NCBI GenBank assembly: GCA_028287885.1
Contig: JAQBOT010000184.1
Coordinates: 1-11,850 of the forward strand
DNA length: 11,850 nucleotides
Direction of reading: 5' to 3'
Source of the DNA: Pedobacter sp.
GTDB taxonomy: Bacteria; Bacteroidota; Bacteroidia; Sphingobacteriales; Sphingobacteriaceae
In this document: piece by piece, positions 5,697-11,850 of the stretch
How positions within the stretch are numbered: the stretch's first letter is position 1
How the letters are laid out: every line of letters begins with the position of its first letter
The notes under the pieces: model-generated
What the model was told of the DNA's origin: nothing
The model's database searches: none
What the model saw: the letters and a program-made list of their open reading frames with translations, nothing else
Translations under genes and position numbers: made by a program

Positions 5697-6123
5697 CCTG
5701 CCGGCCAACCAATTTCCACACATTATCGCGCTTCATCCAGATGTTTGTAAATCGGCGCACAACTGTTTTACCAGCATTGGTTGCCAAACCTTTCGGTTTT
5801 ACTACTTCGCCGCCCATCACAATAGCCGTGTTATCGATAATACTTACTCGTTCAATTTTCCGATCAAAGCTCGAATAGTCAATCTTACCTGTAGCTATTA
5901 GATTGGCCACCTGCTTGCGGGTAAAAATTTGGTTAGATGGATTATTAACAAGGAACTCTGGAGCCCAGATTTTAGATAACGCGGTCGTGTCGCGTTTAAA
6001 GACCGCCTGAAGTTCTTGTTGATCTAGGTTGCGGATTTCAGCTTCCGCATTACTTTGCGCCATCGCAGCGCTGCAGCTGAATAATACCATTAAGGTTAAC
6101 ATCCAACTCCTCTTGTTTTCCAT
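5674..6123 (-). CDS. Secreted NTF2-like protein (DUF4440/SnoaL type)
   Basis: A 149-residue protein with a Sec signal peptide (KR near the start, hydrophobic WMLTLMVLFSCSAAMA, likely cleavage before Q23). The mature part matches the NTF2-like DUF4440 layout: IRNLDQQELQAVFKRDTTAL helix, IWAPEFLVNNPSNQIFTRKQ, then strands VSIIDNTAIVMGGEVV, TVVRRFTNIWMKRDNVWKLVGRQATIV. Such folds include enzymes and ligand-binding or polyketide-cyclase-like proteins, but no catalytic residues can be named, so function is unknown; location is probably periplasmic or outer membrane-associated. The gene stands alone, with no same-strand neighbour closer than about 195 bp upstream, and its 3' end runs into the tandem repeat. 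No clear TAnnTTTG promoter is seen upstream. Confidence 0.85.
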   Translation of the reverse strand: MENKRSWMLTLMVLFSCSAAMAQSNAEAEIRNLDQQELQAVFKRDTTALSKIWAPEFLVNNPSNQIFTRKQVANLIATGKIDYSSFDRKIERVSIIDNTAIVMGGEVVKPKGLATNAGKTVVRRFTNIWMKRDNVWKLVGRQATIVSIQ

Positions 6124-6262
6124 AACATTTCATTTTTAGTGGATAAAACACATGAAACCAGGTAAAACGCTTATAAACAACTGTATAAATATACACATTA
6201 CAACTTCCAGGTCCTAGATAATCCGGATCATTCGATCATTGTAAATCTGCCTTCATTAAGGC

Positions 6263-6297
6263 AAAAAAAAAGGTCCAACCTATAATAGGTTGGACCT
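6263..6297 (-). terminator. Intrinsic terminator of the thioredoxin-like gene
   Basis: Perfect hairpin with 13-bp arms AGGTCCAACCTAT (6271-6283) and ATAGGTTGGACCT (6285-6297), lying 21 bp after the minus-strand stop codon and followed on that strand by a run of at least eight T (6263-6270). A second small hairpin (GCCTT-CATT-AAGGC, 6249-6262) follows. Confidence 0.9.
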
Positions 6298-6318
6298 CCA
6301 ATAATATCATATATTTTT

Positions 6319-7458
6319 TTAGCTTTTTCCGCCAAGCAATTCTGCAAGTTTCAGTTGTAAAGCTTCTTCTCTTAAATTCTTCGCAACAATCTTACCTGTC
6401 GGATCTACAAGGAAATTGAAAGGGATTGCCTGTACACCGTACATTTTAGAAACGGCATTGTCGAAATACCTCAAGTCCGAAACATGCGTCCAGGTTAAGC
6501 CATCATCTTTGATTGCTTTTACCCAGGCTTCTTTCCCATCTGGTTTGTCTAACGACACGCCCAATACCGTAAAGTTCTTGTCTTTATACTTGTTAAAGGC
6601 CGTGACTACATTTGGATTTTCATGACGGCATGGCCCACACCAGGAAGCCCAGAAATCTACAAGCACATATTTACCCTTGAAGTCAGACAACTTTACCGGT
6701 TTCCCTTCAGGTGTGTTCTGCGTGAAGTCTGTAGCCATGGTTCCTACCTGCGACATTTTTGCACCTTGAATAGCCGAATTGATGCTCTTGCCTAATGCAG
6801 TTGCTTGTAATTCTGGAGAGAACTTTTTAAAAGCTGGCTCGGCCGTAGAAGCATCGATATCATAGCCCATTATAGAACGGAAAGCACTTAAAGCAACAAA
6901 GGAATTGGGATTCTCTGCAACGAACTTCTTGCTGATCTCATCCATTTCTTTTTCTATCGCGTCAGAACGATCATAAACGGTCTGCATGTAATCCTTGTTT
7001 TCACGTTGCTCTGGAGTTTTCGCTCTGAACTCGTTCTTCAAGGCTTCCATTTTAGCAATTGCCGGCATTAACATGGCATGGTATTTTGCGTTGTCGTCAT
7101 TTAGCGCCGAGCCTTTAATCGCTGCATTCTTTACAGAATCCTTGGCGGTCAGGCTGATGTTTTTATTCTCGATATACAAGGCAAGTACATCCGGAGCTGC
7201 CCTTTTTGCAGGGTCTGTTCCCGCATCATGCAATACCCTGATGTTCGCTGTGGTTGGGCCTTCCACTTTTCCCTTAAATTCAAAGGCACCGTTAACAATC
7301 TTTGCAGAGTCTACAAATTGCTCGCTGCCTGTACGATAGGCCAGGTATGCTTTTGCCGGTGCATTTAAACTCCCTACTTTCCCCTTTATGCTGAACCCGC
7401 CCTGAGCCATTGCTGCGAATGGCAAAATCAAGGCAGCGGATAAAATAACTTTTTTCAT
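6319..7458 (-). CDS. Thioredoxin-like TlpA/AhpC-TSA protein with DUF4369 domain
   Basis: A 379-residue exported thiol-disulfide protein. The start is taken at the ATG at 7458, because the codons from there give a clean Sec signal (MKKVILSAALILPFAAMA, cleavage before Q19); the longer upstream reading (from 7527) adds residues with no signal character. The N-terminal DUF4369-type beta domain follows (FSIKGKV at 22-28, ALYIENKNISL 93-103), then a helical segment (about 120-235) and a thioredoxin fold with VDFWASWCGPC (active cysteines C274 and C277), VLGVSLDKP (298-306), and the cis-proline segment IPF (345-347). Bacteroidota proteins of this kind act in the periplasm, often as lipoproteins or soluble reductases reducing disulfides; the partner is unknown. 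It has its own -7 box and a strong terminator, so it appears monocistronic. Confidence 0.92.
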   Translation of the reverse strand: MKKVILSAALILPFAAMAQGGFSIKGKVGSLNAPAKAYLAYRTGSEQFVDSAKIVNGAFEFKGKVEGPTTANIRVLHDAGTDPAKRAAPDVLALYIENKNISLTAKDSVKNAAIKGSALNDDNAKYHAMLMPAIAKMEALKNEFRAKTPEQRENKDYMQTVYDRSDAIEKEMDEISKKFVAENPNSFVALSAFRSIMGYDIDASTAEPAFKKFSPELQATALGKSINSAIQGAKMSQVGTMATDFTQNTPEGKPVKLSDFKGKYVLVDFWASWCGPCRHENPNVVTAFNKYKDKNFTVLGVSLDKPDGKEAWVKAIKDDGLTWTHVSDLRYFDNAVSKMYGVQAIPFNFLVDPTGKIVAKNLREEALQLKLAELLGGKS

Positions 7459-7508
7459 TATTTTGTGTGGTGTTAATTGGTTGATAGTTTTCGTTTTAGA
7501 TATACGAT

Positions 7509-7516
7509 CAAATATA
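7509..7516 (-). promoter_or_regulatory. Putative -7 box for the thioredoxin-like gene
   Basis: Minus strand TATATTTG fits TAnnTTTG exactly, about 51 bp upstream of the chosen start at 7458; it implies transcription starts inside the longer open frame, supporting the shorter start. No TTTG at the -33 spacing. Confidence 0.45.
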
Positions 7517-7533
7517 AAAATTGACAAAGCTTA

Positions 7534-7552
7534 TAACGCCATATCAGCGTTA
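7534..7552 (-). terminator. Weak hairpin after the arginase-fold gene
   Basis: TAACGC/GCGTTA arms (6 bp) with a 7-nt loop, 4 bp after the stop codon; the following minus-strand tail (TAAGCTTTG) is not a strong T-run. It may reduce read-through into the next gene. Confidence 0.3.
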
Positions 7553-7555
7553 AAA

Positions 7556-8737
7556 TTACAATAGCTTCTGGAAGGTGCGCCACCACAAATCTGGCATTTC
7601 GCCATTTACGGCGGTATTGTAGTCCTCATACCGGCAAGGAACGAGATGGTAGCGTTCATTCTTGGAAACGCCAGTCGGATATGGAACCTGCATCCACCAG
7701 CGGTCAGACTTCTTGCTCTTCACAAACAGCATCTCTCCCGTTCCATCATTTAAGCTTGTGCGGTAGGTAATATATTGAGACTTCGGATGGAGCGGAAAGT
7801 CCTTCTTGCGGTTGTAAAAACCATCTATGAAATACCAAACGATTTGCGAAAGCAGCATGGCGGTCTGGCTATTCTTGTCGTAGGCCGGATTAAACTCGTA
7901 AAAGCCAATAGAACTCAATTTGTCATTCATGCCTGCATAACGGGCAATCTGGCAAGCTTGTTCGCCATAAAAGCCATTCGGACTGGCATTCGCATTCGCG
8001 AGGGCATCCGAAGAACGTATAGCCGAGATATCGAAACTGATCATATTGGAATTTCGGATGATCGGTTCGGTTAAGGTGATGTCTTGTGAGAATTCGCCTA
8101 GCCGGTGCGCATCAAAATACAGCTTGCTCATTACGTTCAAACTCTCCTGATTAACAAAGTAGGTCTGATAGCCCAGATTGCTGAAATTGAAGAGATAATT
8201 TGGCTGATGTAAGAAGATCTTGTTCAGGTAAGTGTCCGAATGTGTAGCTAATCCTTCCTCGTCGTCCTCATCGAGATCGAATTTATTATCGACCACAACC
8301 AGGTCAACCTTCTGCTCCATGCTTTCGTAAGCCATGTACTGGGCATAGGTAACATCTTGTCCCCCGCCAATGATCACGGGCAGGATGTTTAATTTCATCA
8401 GCTCAGAAACAACCGTCTTCACCGCAACATAGGTATCTGAAATGGATGCGCCAGCTTTGATGTTTCCAAGGTCAATAATTTTGCAGCTAAAGGCCCCTTC
8501 ATTTAGCAGGTAGAATTGCTCCCGGAAGTACTCGGGGCCTAGTGAACAGCCACTGTTGTTCACCGCAGCACGGTCGTCCTGTACCCCAAAAATTGCGATG
8601 TCAAAAGCATTTTCCTCCAATTCAGGAAAAACATCTGTATAAAAACTCACTTTCATACCCATCTGACTGGTTAAAAATCCATTTTTAGGGCTAAGTTTTT
8701 CCAGATCTATTGGAGAAAAGAAGTCTGATAAATTCAT
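7556..8737 (-). CDS. Arginase-fold protein with altered metal site
   Basis: A 393-residue member of the ureohydrolase (arginase/agmatinase/formimidoylglutamase) superfamily: core segments VIIGGGQDVTYAQY (121-134), VDLVVVDNKFDLD (144-156) and NMISFDISAIRSSD (231-244) align with the canonical metal motifs GGxH, DxHxD and SxDxDxxDP. Of the six Mn ligands, both histidines are replaced (Q127, K152) and one aspartate is S238; D150, D154 and D236 remain. The usual dinuclear hydrolase site is therefore unlikely to form, so an annotation as formimidoylglutamase would be doubtful. As I recall, Bacteroidota have a conserved GG(S/G)QD subfamily often near topA or sugar genes. The protein is cytosolic, without a signal. 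It is divergent from the epimerase at 8809, with overlapping promoters. The C-terminal 80 residues (from about 310) extend beyond the usual fold. Confidence 0.8.
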   Translation of the reverse strand: MNLSDFFSPIDLEKLSPKNGFLTSQMGMKVSFYTDVFPELEENAFDIAIFGVQDDRAAVNNSGCSLGPEYFREQFYLLNEGAFSCKIIDLGNIKAGASISDTYVAVKTVVSELMKLNILPVIIGGGQDVTYAQYMAYESMEQKVDLVVVDNKFDLDEDDEEGLATHSDTYLNKIFLHQPNYLFNFSNLGYQTYFVNQESLNVMSKLYFDAHRLGEFSQDITLTEPIIRNSNMISFDISAIRSSDALANANASPNGFYGEQACQIARYAGMNDKLSSIGFYEFNPAYDKNSQTAMLLSQIVWYFIDGFYNRKKDFPLHPKSQYITYRTSLNDGTGEMLFVKSKKSDRWWMQVPYPTGVSKNERYHLVPCRYEDYNTAVNGEMPDLWWRTFQKLL

Positions 8738-8741
8738 AATT

Positions 8742-8772
8742 ATTGAAGTATGGCGTCAAATATCTATTTTTG
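8742..8772 (+). promoter_or_regulatory. Putative promoter of the epimerase/phosphatase pair
   Basis: ATTG (8742-8745), 19-bp spacing, TATTTTTG (8765-8772), the same arrangement as at the response regulator promoter. It matches the Bacteroidota -33/-7 pattern and gives a leader of about 30 nt before the ATG at 8809. Confidence 0.6.
8757..8764 (-). promoter_or_regulatory. Possible divergent -7 box for the arginase-fold gene
   Basis: Minus strand GATATTTG differs from TAnnTTTG at the first base only and lies 20 bp before the ATG at 8737, overlapping the plus-strand promoter. The 71-bp gap holds both promoters, so mutual interference is possible. Confidence 0.3.
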
Positions 8773-8808
8773 AGGCCATATATTGATGCAGAACCTTAAA
8801 ATAAAGAA

Positions 8809-9786
8809 ATGATCTTGATTACTGGTGCCACTGGATTTTTAGGCGCTGAACTAGCCCGGCAGCTTACAAACTTGGGCCACAAAGTTCGTGCATTAAAACG
8901 TGAATCATCGGTGATCCCGGCCATTCTGGAAAAGGAGCCATTGATCGAATGGTTCGTGGCAGACATCAATGAGTTCTCCACTTTGGATGATGCATTTGAG
9001 GGTGTTACCCAAGTTTACCATTGCGCTGCTCTGGTGTCATTCAAACCGAAAGACAAGTTCAACATGATCCATGTGAATATAGAAGGGACCAGCAACATTG
9101 TTAACCTTTGTGTGGAGCATGGTGCCCGACTGGTTCATGTAAGTTCTGTTGCAGCGCTTGGCGACGCAAAAAAAGATGCCAGAGAAATTACAGAAGACGA
9201 TTACTGGGAATACAATGCCCATGTGCATGCGTATGCAATCTCTAAATACGAAGGCGAGATGGAGGTTTGGCGCAGTATTGCTGAAGGACTCGATGCCGTC
9301 ATTGTAAATCCATCTGTTATCATTGGCGCGAGTTCAGGATTTCAGGGCAGCGGAGCAATTTTCAAGCTCATTAAAAAAGGACTATCTTATTATACACGCG
9401 GTGCTACAGGCTTTGTAGACGTTGAAGATGTTGCCAAAAGCATGATTGCTTTGATGAACGGCAGCTTCAGTGCTGAGCGCTATACCATCACAGCTGAAAA
9501 TGTCCATTACCAGCAGTTCTTCCAAAAGATCGCTGAAGGCTTCGGTGTTGATCCACCCAAGAAAGAAGCAAAAGCCTGGATGATGGGCTTAGCCTGGCGT
9601 GCTGCCGGGATCATGTCCGCATTTACGGGTAAGCCAGCCTCGTTAACGCGGGATGCTGCTAAAAGCAGTCTGAATGAAAGCTTTTACAGCAATGAAAAGA
9701 TTAAGAACGCAATAGGAATTCAATTTAAACCATTAGATCAAAGCATAACAGAGGTTTGTACAGCTTTGATAAACTTGCAACCATGA
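8809..9786 (+). CDS. NAD-dependent epimerase/dehydratase (extended SDR)
   Basis: A 325-residue extended short-chain dehydrogenase/reductase. The Rossmann dinucleotide motif GATGFLG (6-12) stands right at the start, followed by DINE (52-55) at the adenine-contact position, the conserved CAALVSF (72-78), HVSSVAALG (110-118) with the catalytic Ser, and Y142-AIS-K146 (YxxxK). These make the NAD(P)-binding and catalytic triad complete. The substrate half (from about 165) resembles dihydroflavonol-reductase/nucleoside-diphosphate-sugar epimerase-like proteins rather than typical GalE, so the substrate is not assigned. The stop codon overlaps the next start by 4 bp (ATGA), so translation of the phosphatase is probably coupled. 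Confidence 0.9.
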   Translation: MILITGATGFLGAELARQLTNLGHKVRALKRESSVIPAILEKEPLIEWFVADINEFSTLDDAFEGVTQVYHCAALVSFKPKDKFNMIHVNIEGTSNIVNLCVEHGARLVHVSSVAALGDAKKDAREITEDDYWEYNAHVHAYAISKYEGEMEVWRSIAEGLDAVIVNPSVIIGASSGFQGSGAIFKLIKKGLSYYTRGATGFVDVEDVAKSMIALMNGSFSAERYTITAENVHYQQFFQKIAEGFGVDPPKKEAKAWMMGLAWRAAGIMSAFTGKPASLTRDAAKSSLNESFYSNEKIKNAIGIQFKPLDQSITEVCTALINLQP

Positions 9787-11078
9787 GTGAAAAAAATTAC
9801 TACATCATAGATTTCGATAGCACCTTTACCCAGGTTGAGGCCTTGGATGAAATGGCAAGGATTTCTTTGAAAAAGCATCCACAAAAAGAGGAAATCTTTC
9901 AAAAGATCGAAGACTTAACGAACCTGGCCATGGAAGGTAAACTCTCTTTTTCTGAAAGCCTTGCTGAACGTGTGAAGTTGCTTAATGCCAATGAGGATCA
10001 TTTGAAACAACTGATCACACGATTGAAAAAGAAGGTTTCAAAGTCCTTTTCCCGCAATGCAGCCTTCTTTAAGAAACATGCTGAGGAGGTACTTATTGTG
10101 TCTGGAGGTTTTAAGGAATTCATTATTCCGGTGGTCAGCCAATACCACATCAAAAAGGAAAATATTTATGCAAATACCTTTATTACGGATGAGAACGGGC
10201 AGATTATCGACTACGATCATGAAAACCCACTAAGCGTAGAAGGCGGAAAAGTGAAATTGTTAAAGGAACTCGACCTACAGGGGAATGTTTATGGAATCGG
10301 TGATGGGTATTCTGATTTTCAACTGCGTGAAGGCGGCATGATAAAGAAGTTTTACGCCTTCACGGAAAATATTTCCAGAGAAAGTATCGTGAGTCGCGCA
10401 GACCACGTTACGCCAAGTTTCGACGAATTCTTATTTGTGAACAAGCTCCCAAGTGCCATATCCTATCCGAAGAACAGGATTCTTTGTTTGATTATTGGCG
10501 ATGTACCCGCAGACAGCATCGAACTGTTGAAAAAGGACGGTTTTTCGGTGCGCCATAAAACTGAGTTTGAAGAAAAATATGTTGCTGATGTGCATATGCT
10601 CCTGCTTGCAGACGGGCAGAAGATAGATCCGGAAAAGTTGAATAATGCCGGTAAGCTAAAGGCAATCGGTTATCTTGGGAATGCAAAGAGGCTGGATCTG
10701 GCTACCTGTACTGAAAAGGGCATTGTGGTTTTTGATGACGCCAAGAACAATCCCCGAAGTTCGCACTTCATTCCAAAAAGGATGATCAGCTTTATGAATA
10801 CCGGAACTACTTTTATGAGCTGTAACTTTCCAAACCTGCAGTTGCCTAGAATGGAAAAGTCGCACCGCTTAGTGCACATTCATAAAAACGTTCCAGGTGT
10901 TATGGCCCAGATCAACACGATATTTGCTGAACACAACATCAACATTGTTGGTCAGTTCCTTATGACCAATCCAAAGATTGGATATGTGATCACAGACATC
11001 AATGCGGAGTACGATAAAACCTTATTTCAAACTTTCAAGAAAATTGAGCAAACGATTAAATTCAGGGTGCTATACTAA
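9783..11078 (+). CDS. SerB-like HAD phosphatase fused to SerA remnant with ACT domain
   Basis: A 431-residue fusion. Residues 1-215 are a HAD phosphatase of phosphoserine-phosphatase type: DFDSTF (D10, D12, T14), VSGG (106-109), K156 and GDGYSD (173-178) are the four HAD motifs. Residues 231-326 look like the substrate-binding half of SerA (phosphoglycerate dehydrogenase): KLKAIGYLGNAKRLDLATC and KGIVVFDDAKNNPRS. The NAD-binding domain of SerA is absent: the chain jumps from NNPRS (322-326) straight to the SerA hinge FMNTGTTFMSCNFPNLQLP (337-355). The C-terminus (361-431) is the SerA ACT domain, HIHKNVPGVMAQINTIFAEH, keeping the serine-binding positions H367, N369 and N387 by alignment with E. 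coli SerA (from memory). It should hydrolyse O-phospho-L-serine with possible serine feedback. Start chosen at 9783 (ATGA overlap with the epimerase); an upstream ATG at 9756 would add nine residues. Confidence 0.85.
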   Translation: MSEKNYYIIDFDSTFTQVEALDEMARISLKKHPQKEEIFQKIEDLTNLAMEGKLSFSESLAERVKLLNANEDHLKQLITRLKKKVSKSFSRNAAFFKKHAEEVLIVSGGFKEFIIPVVSQYHIKKENIYANTFITDENGQIIDYDHENPLSVEGGKVKLLKELDLQGNVYGIGDGYSDFQLREGGMIKKFYAFTENISRESIVSRADHVTPSFDEFLFVNKLPSAISYPKNRILCLIIGDVPADSIELLKKDGFSVRHKTEFEEKYVADVHMLLLADGQKIDPEKLNNAGKLKAIGYLGNAKRLDLATCTEKGIVVFDDAKNNPRSSHFIPKRMISFMNTGTTFMSCNFPNLQLPRMEKSHRLVHIHKNVPGVMAQINTIFAEHNINIVGQFLMTNPKIGYVITDINAEYDKTLFQTFKKIEQTIKFRVLY

Positions 11079-11220
11079 GGAGTGTTACAATGAATTAGCT
11101 GAGTTGATTACGCAGATCTATTTAAAAGAGTAAACGCATCAGAGATGATTCAGCACTAGATCAAGTCAGCATGTTTCGGATTTTATATTCCCTAAAAACG
11201 TCGGAACTTGTCCTTGTAAT

Positions 11221-11850
11221 ATGACGGAAATGGAAGTACAGGAAAACATTAATTATAGGCGGATTGCAGAAGCAATCACCTATATCAAAGAAAACTTCAA
11301 AAGACAGCCCAGTCTGGAGGAAATCGCCGAAAAGATAAGTCTTAGTCCGGCACATTTTCAGCGACTCTTTACAGATTGGGCAGGAACAAGCCCGAAGAAG
11401 TTTCTCCAGTATATCAGTATTGAATATGCCAAAAACCTGTTAAAAGAAAATAGAGCAGCAACCTTGTTTGACGTGACCTATGAAACCGGCTTGTCCAGCA
11501 CGAGCCGGCTTCATGATCTTTTCATTAACATTGAAGGAATGACGCCCGCCGAATACAAGGATGGCGGCAAGAACTTGTATATAAATTTTAGTTTCGCCGA
11601 TAGCCCATTTGGAAACCTGATCGTGGCTTCTACCACAAAAGGGGTTTGTTATATGGCTTTTGAAGAAGATGAGGAGCTTGCACTTAATACCTTAAAAAAC
11701 AAGTTTCCGAATGCAGTCTTTCAGCGAAGATTGGATCTAATCCAGCAAAATGCCTTGTTCATCTTTCAAAACGATTGGAGCAGGTTGCCTCAGGTCAAAC
11801 TGCACCTGAAAGGCAGTGAATTTCAAATTAAGGTTTGGGAAAGCTTATTA
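11221..11850 (+). CDS. Ada-type AraC HTH/O6-alkylguanine-DNA methyltransferase (5' part)
   Basis: Partial: 210 codons, cut at the right window end. The N-terminal part (about 10-105) is an AraC-family helix-turn-helix domain: IAEAITYIKENF, then SLEEIAEKISLSPAHFQRLF and FLQYISIEYAKNLL, followed by DVTYETGLSSTSRLHDLF for the second helix-turn-helix. From about residue 120 the N-terminal segment of an alkylguanine transferase follows (INFSFADSPFGNLIVAST), ending in FQIKVWESLL, the start of the methyltransferase core; the catalytic PCHR lies beyond the window. The usual zinc-binding N-terminal Ada domain (phosphotriester sensor cysteine) is missing, as in the shorter Ada-like repair regulators. 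The start at 11221 is chosen because a second ATG (11230) would drop only three residues; no clear promoter is seen. Confidence 0.88.
   Translation, partial: MTEMEVQENINYRRIAEAITYIKENFKRQPSLEEIAEKISLSPAHFQRLFTDWAGTSPKKFLQYISIEYAKNLLKENRAATLFDVTYETGLSSTSRLHDLFINIEGMTPAEYKDGGKNLYINFSFADSPFGNLIVASTTKGVCYMAFEEDEELALNTLKNKFPNAVFQRRLDLIQQNALFIFQNDWSRLPQVKLHLKGSEFQIKVWESLL

Noticed and set aside
5635..5901. Plus-strand ORF beginning with Asn-Cys-Leu-Leu repeats
   Set aside because: The repeats are translations of the 21-bp tandem repeat, and the rest is antisense to the NTF2-like gene.
7459..7527. Longer start for the thioredoxin-like gene at 7527
   Set aside because: The added 23 residues would hide the signal peptide, and a -7 box lies inside that stretch.
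11079..11220. Open frame CYNELAELITQIYLKE after the phosphatase fusion
   Set aside because: Very short, without a start codon or ribosome binding site; likely chance.

Overview
The window looks like chromosomal DNA from a Bacteroidota bacterium of the Sphingobacteriaceae type (Pedobacter/Sphingobacterium relatives). The evidence is the gene families (a DUF6266 protein, a TPR-containing sensor kinase, a DUF4369/TlpA-like thioredoxin, a GGGQ-type arginase-fold protein), promoters that fit the Bacteroidota -7 box TAnnTTTG, and weak Shine-Dalgarno sequences. No IS element, tRNA, rRNA or CRISPR array was seen.

Layout: (1) 1-1072, minus strand: the 5' part of a Tat-exported phosphocholine-type phospholipase C, preceded by an ElaA-like GNAT acetyltransferase. 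(2) 1151-3988: a two-component module. A NarL/LuxR-like response regulator (+) faces a TPR sensor histidine kinase (-). The 386 bp between them is rich in inverted repeats. A 14-bp inverted repeat (TACGG-N4-CCGTA) occurs twice, upstream of the regulator and again in the intergenic gap. Each copy lies exactly 22 bp before a TACTTTTG -7 box, and the second promoter leads into a short stretch ending in a long hairpin plus T-run. This suggests an autoregulated system that also drives a small RNA or short transcript, and it is the most interesting signal in the window. (3) 3989-5700: an accessory-looking stretch with operator-like inverted repeats, a frame-broken small gene, a non-coding stretch with fragments of open frame, a DUF6266 gene, a large nested hairpin terminator, and a 21-bp tandem repeat made from copies of the last codons of the next gene. 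(4) 5674-8737, minus strand: a secreted NTF2/DUF4440-like protein, an exported thioredoxin-like protein with a textbook terminator, and an arginase-fold protein that has lost half of its metal ligands. (5) 8809-11078, plus strand: an NAD-dependent epimerase/dehydratase overlapping by 4 bp a SerB-like HAD phosphatase fused to a SerA remnant that keeps the serine-binding ACT domain but lacks the NAD-binding domain. (6) 11221-11850: the start of an Ada-type AraC-HTH/O6-alkylguanine methyltransferase, cut by the window end.

Functionally, genes in (5) point to serine/amino-acid or nucleotide-sugar metabolism, (2) to envelope-linked sensing, (4) to extracytoplasmic functions and (6) to alkylation repair. 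Apart from the two-component module and the 8809/9783 pair, there is little sign that the genes form one pathway.
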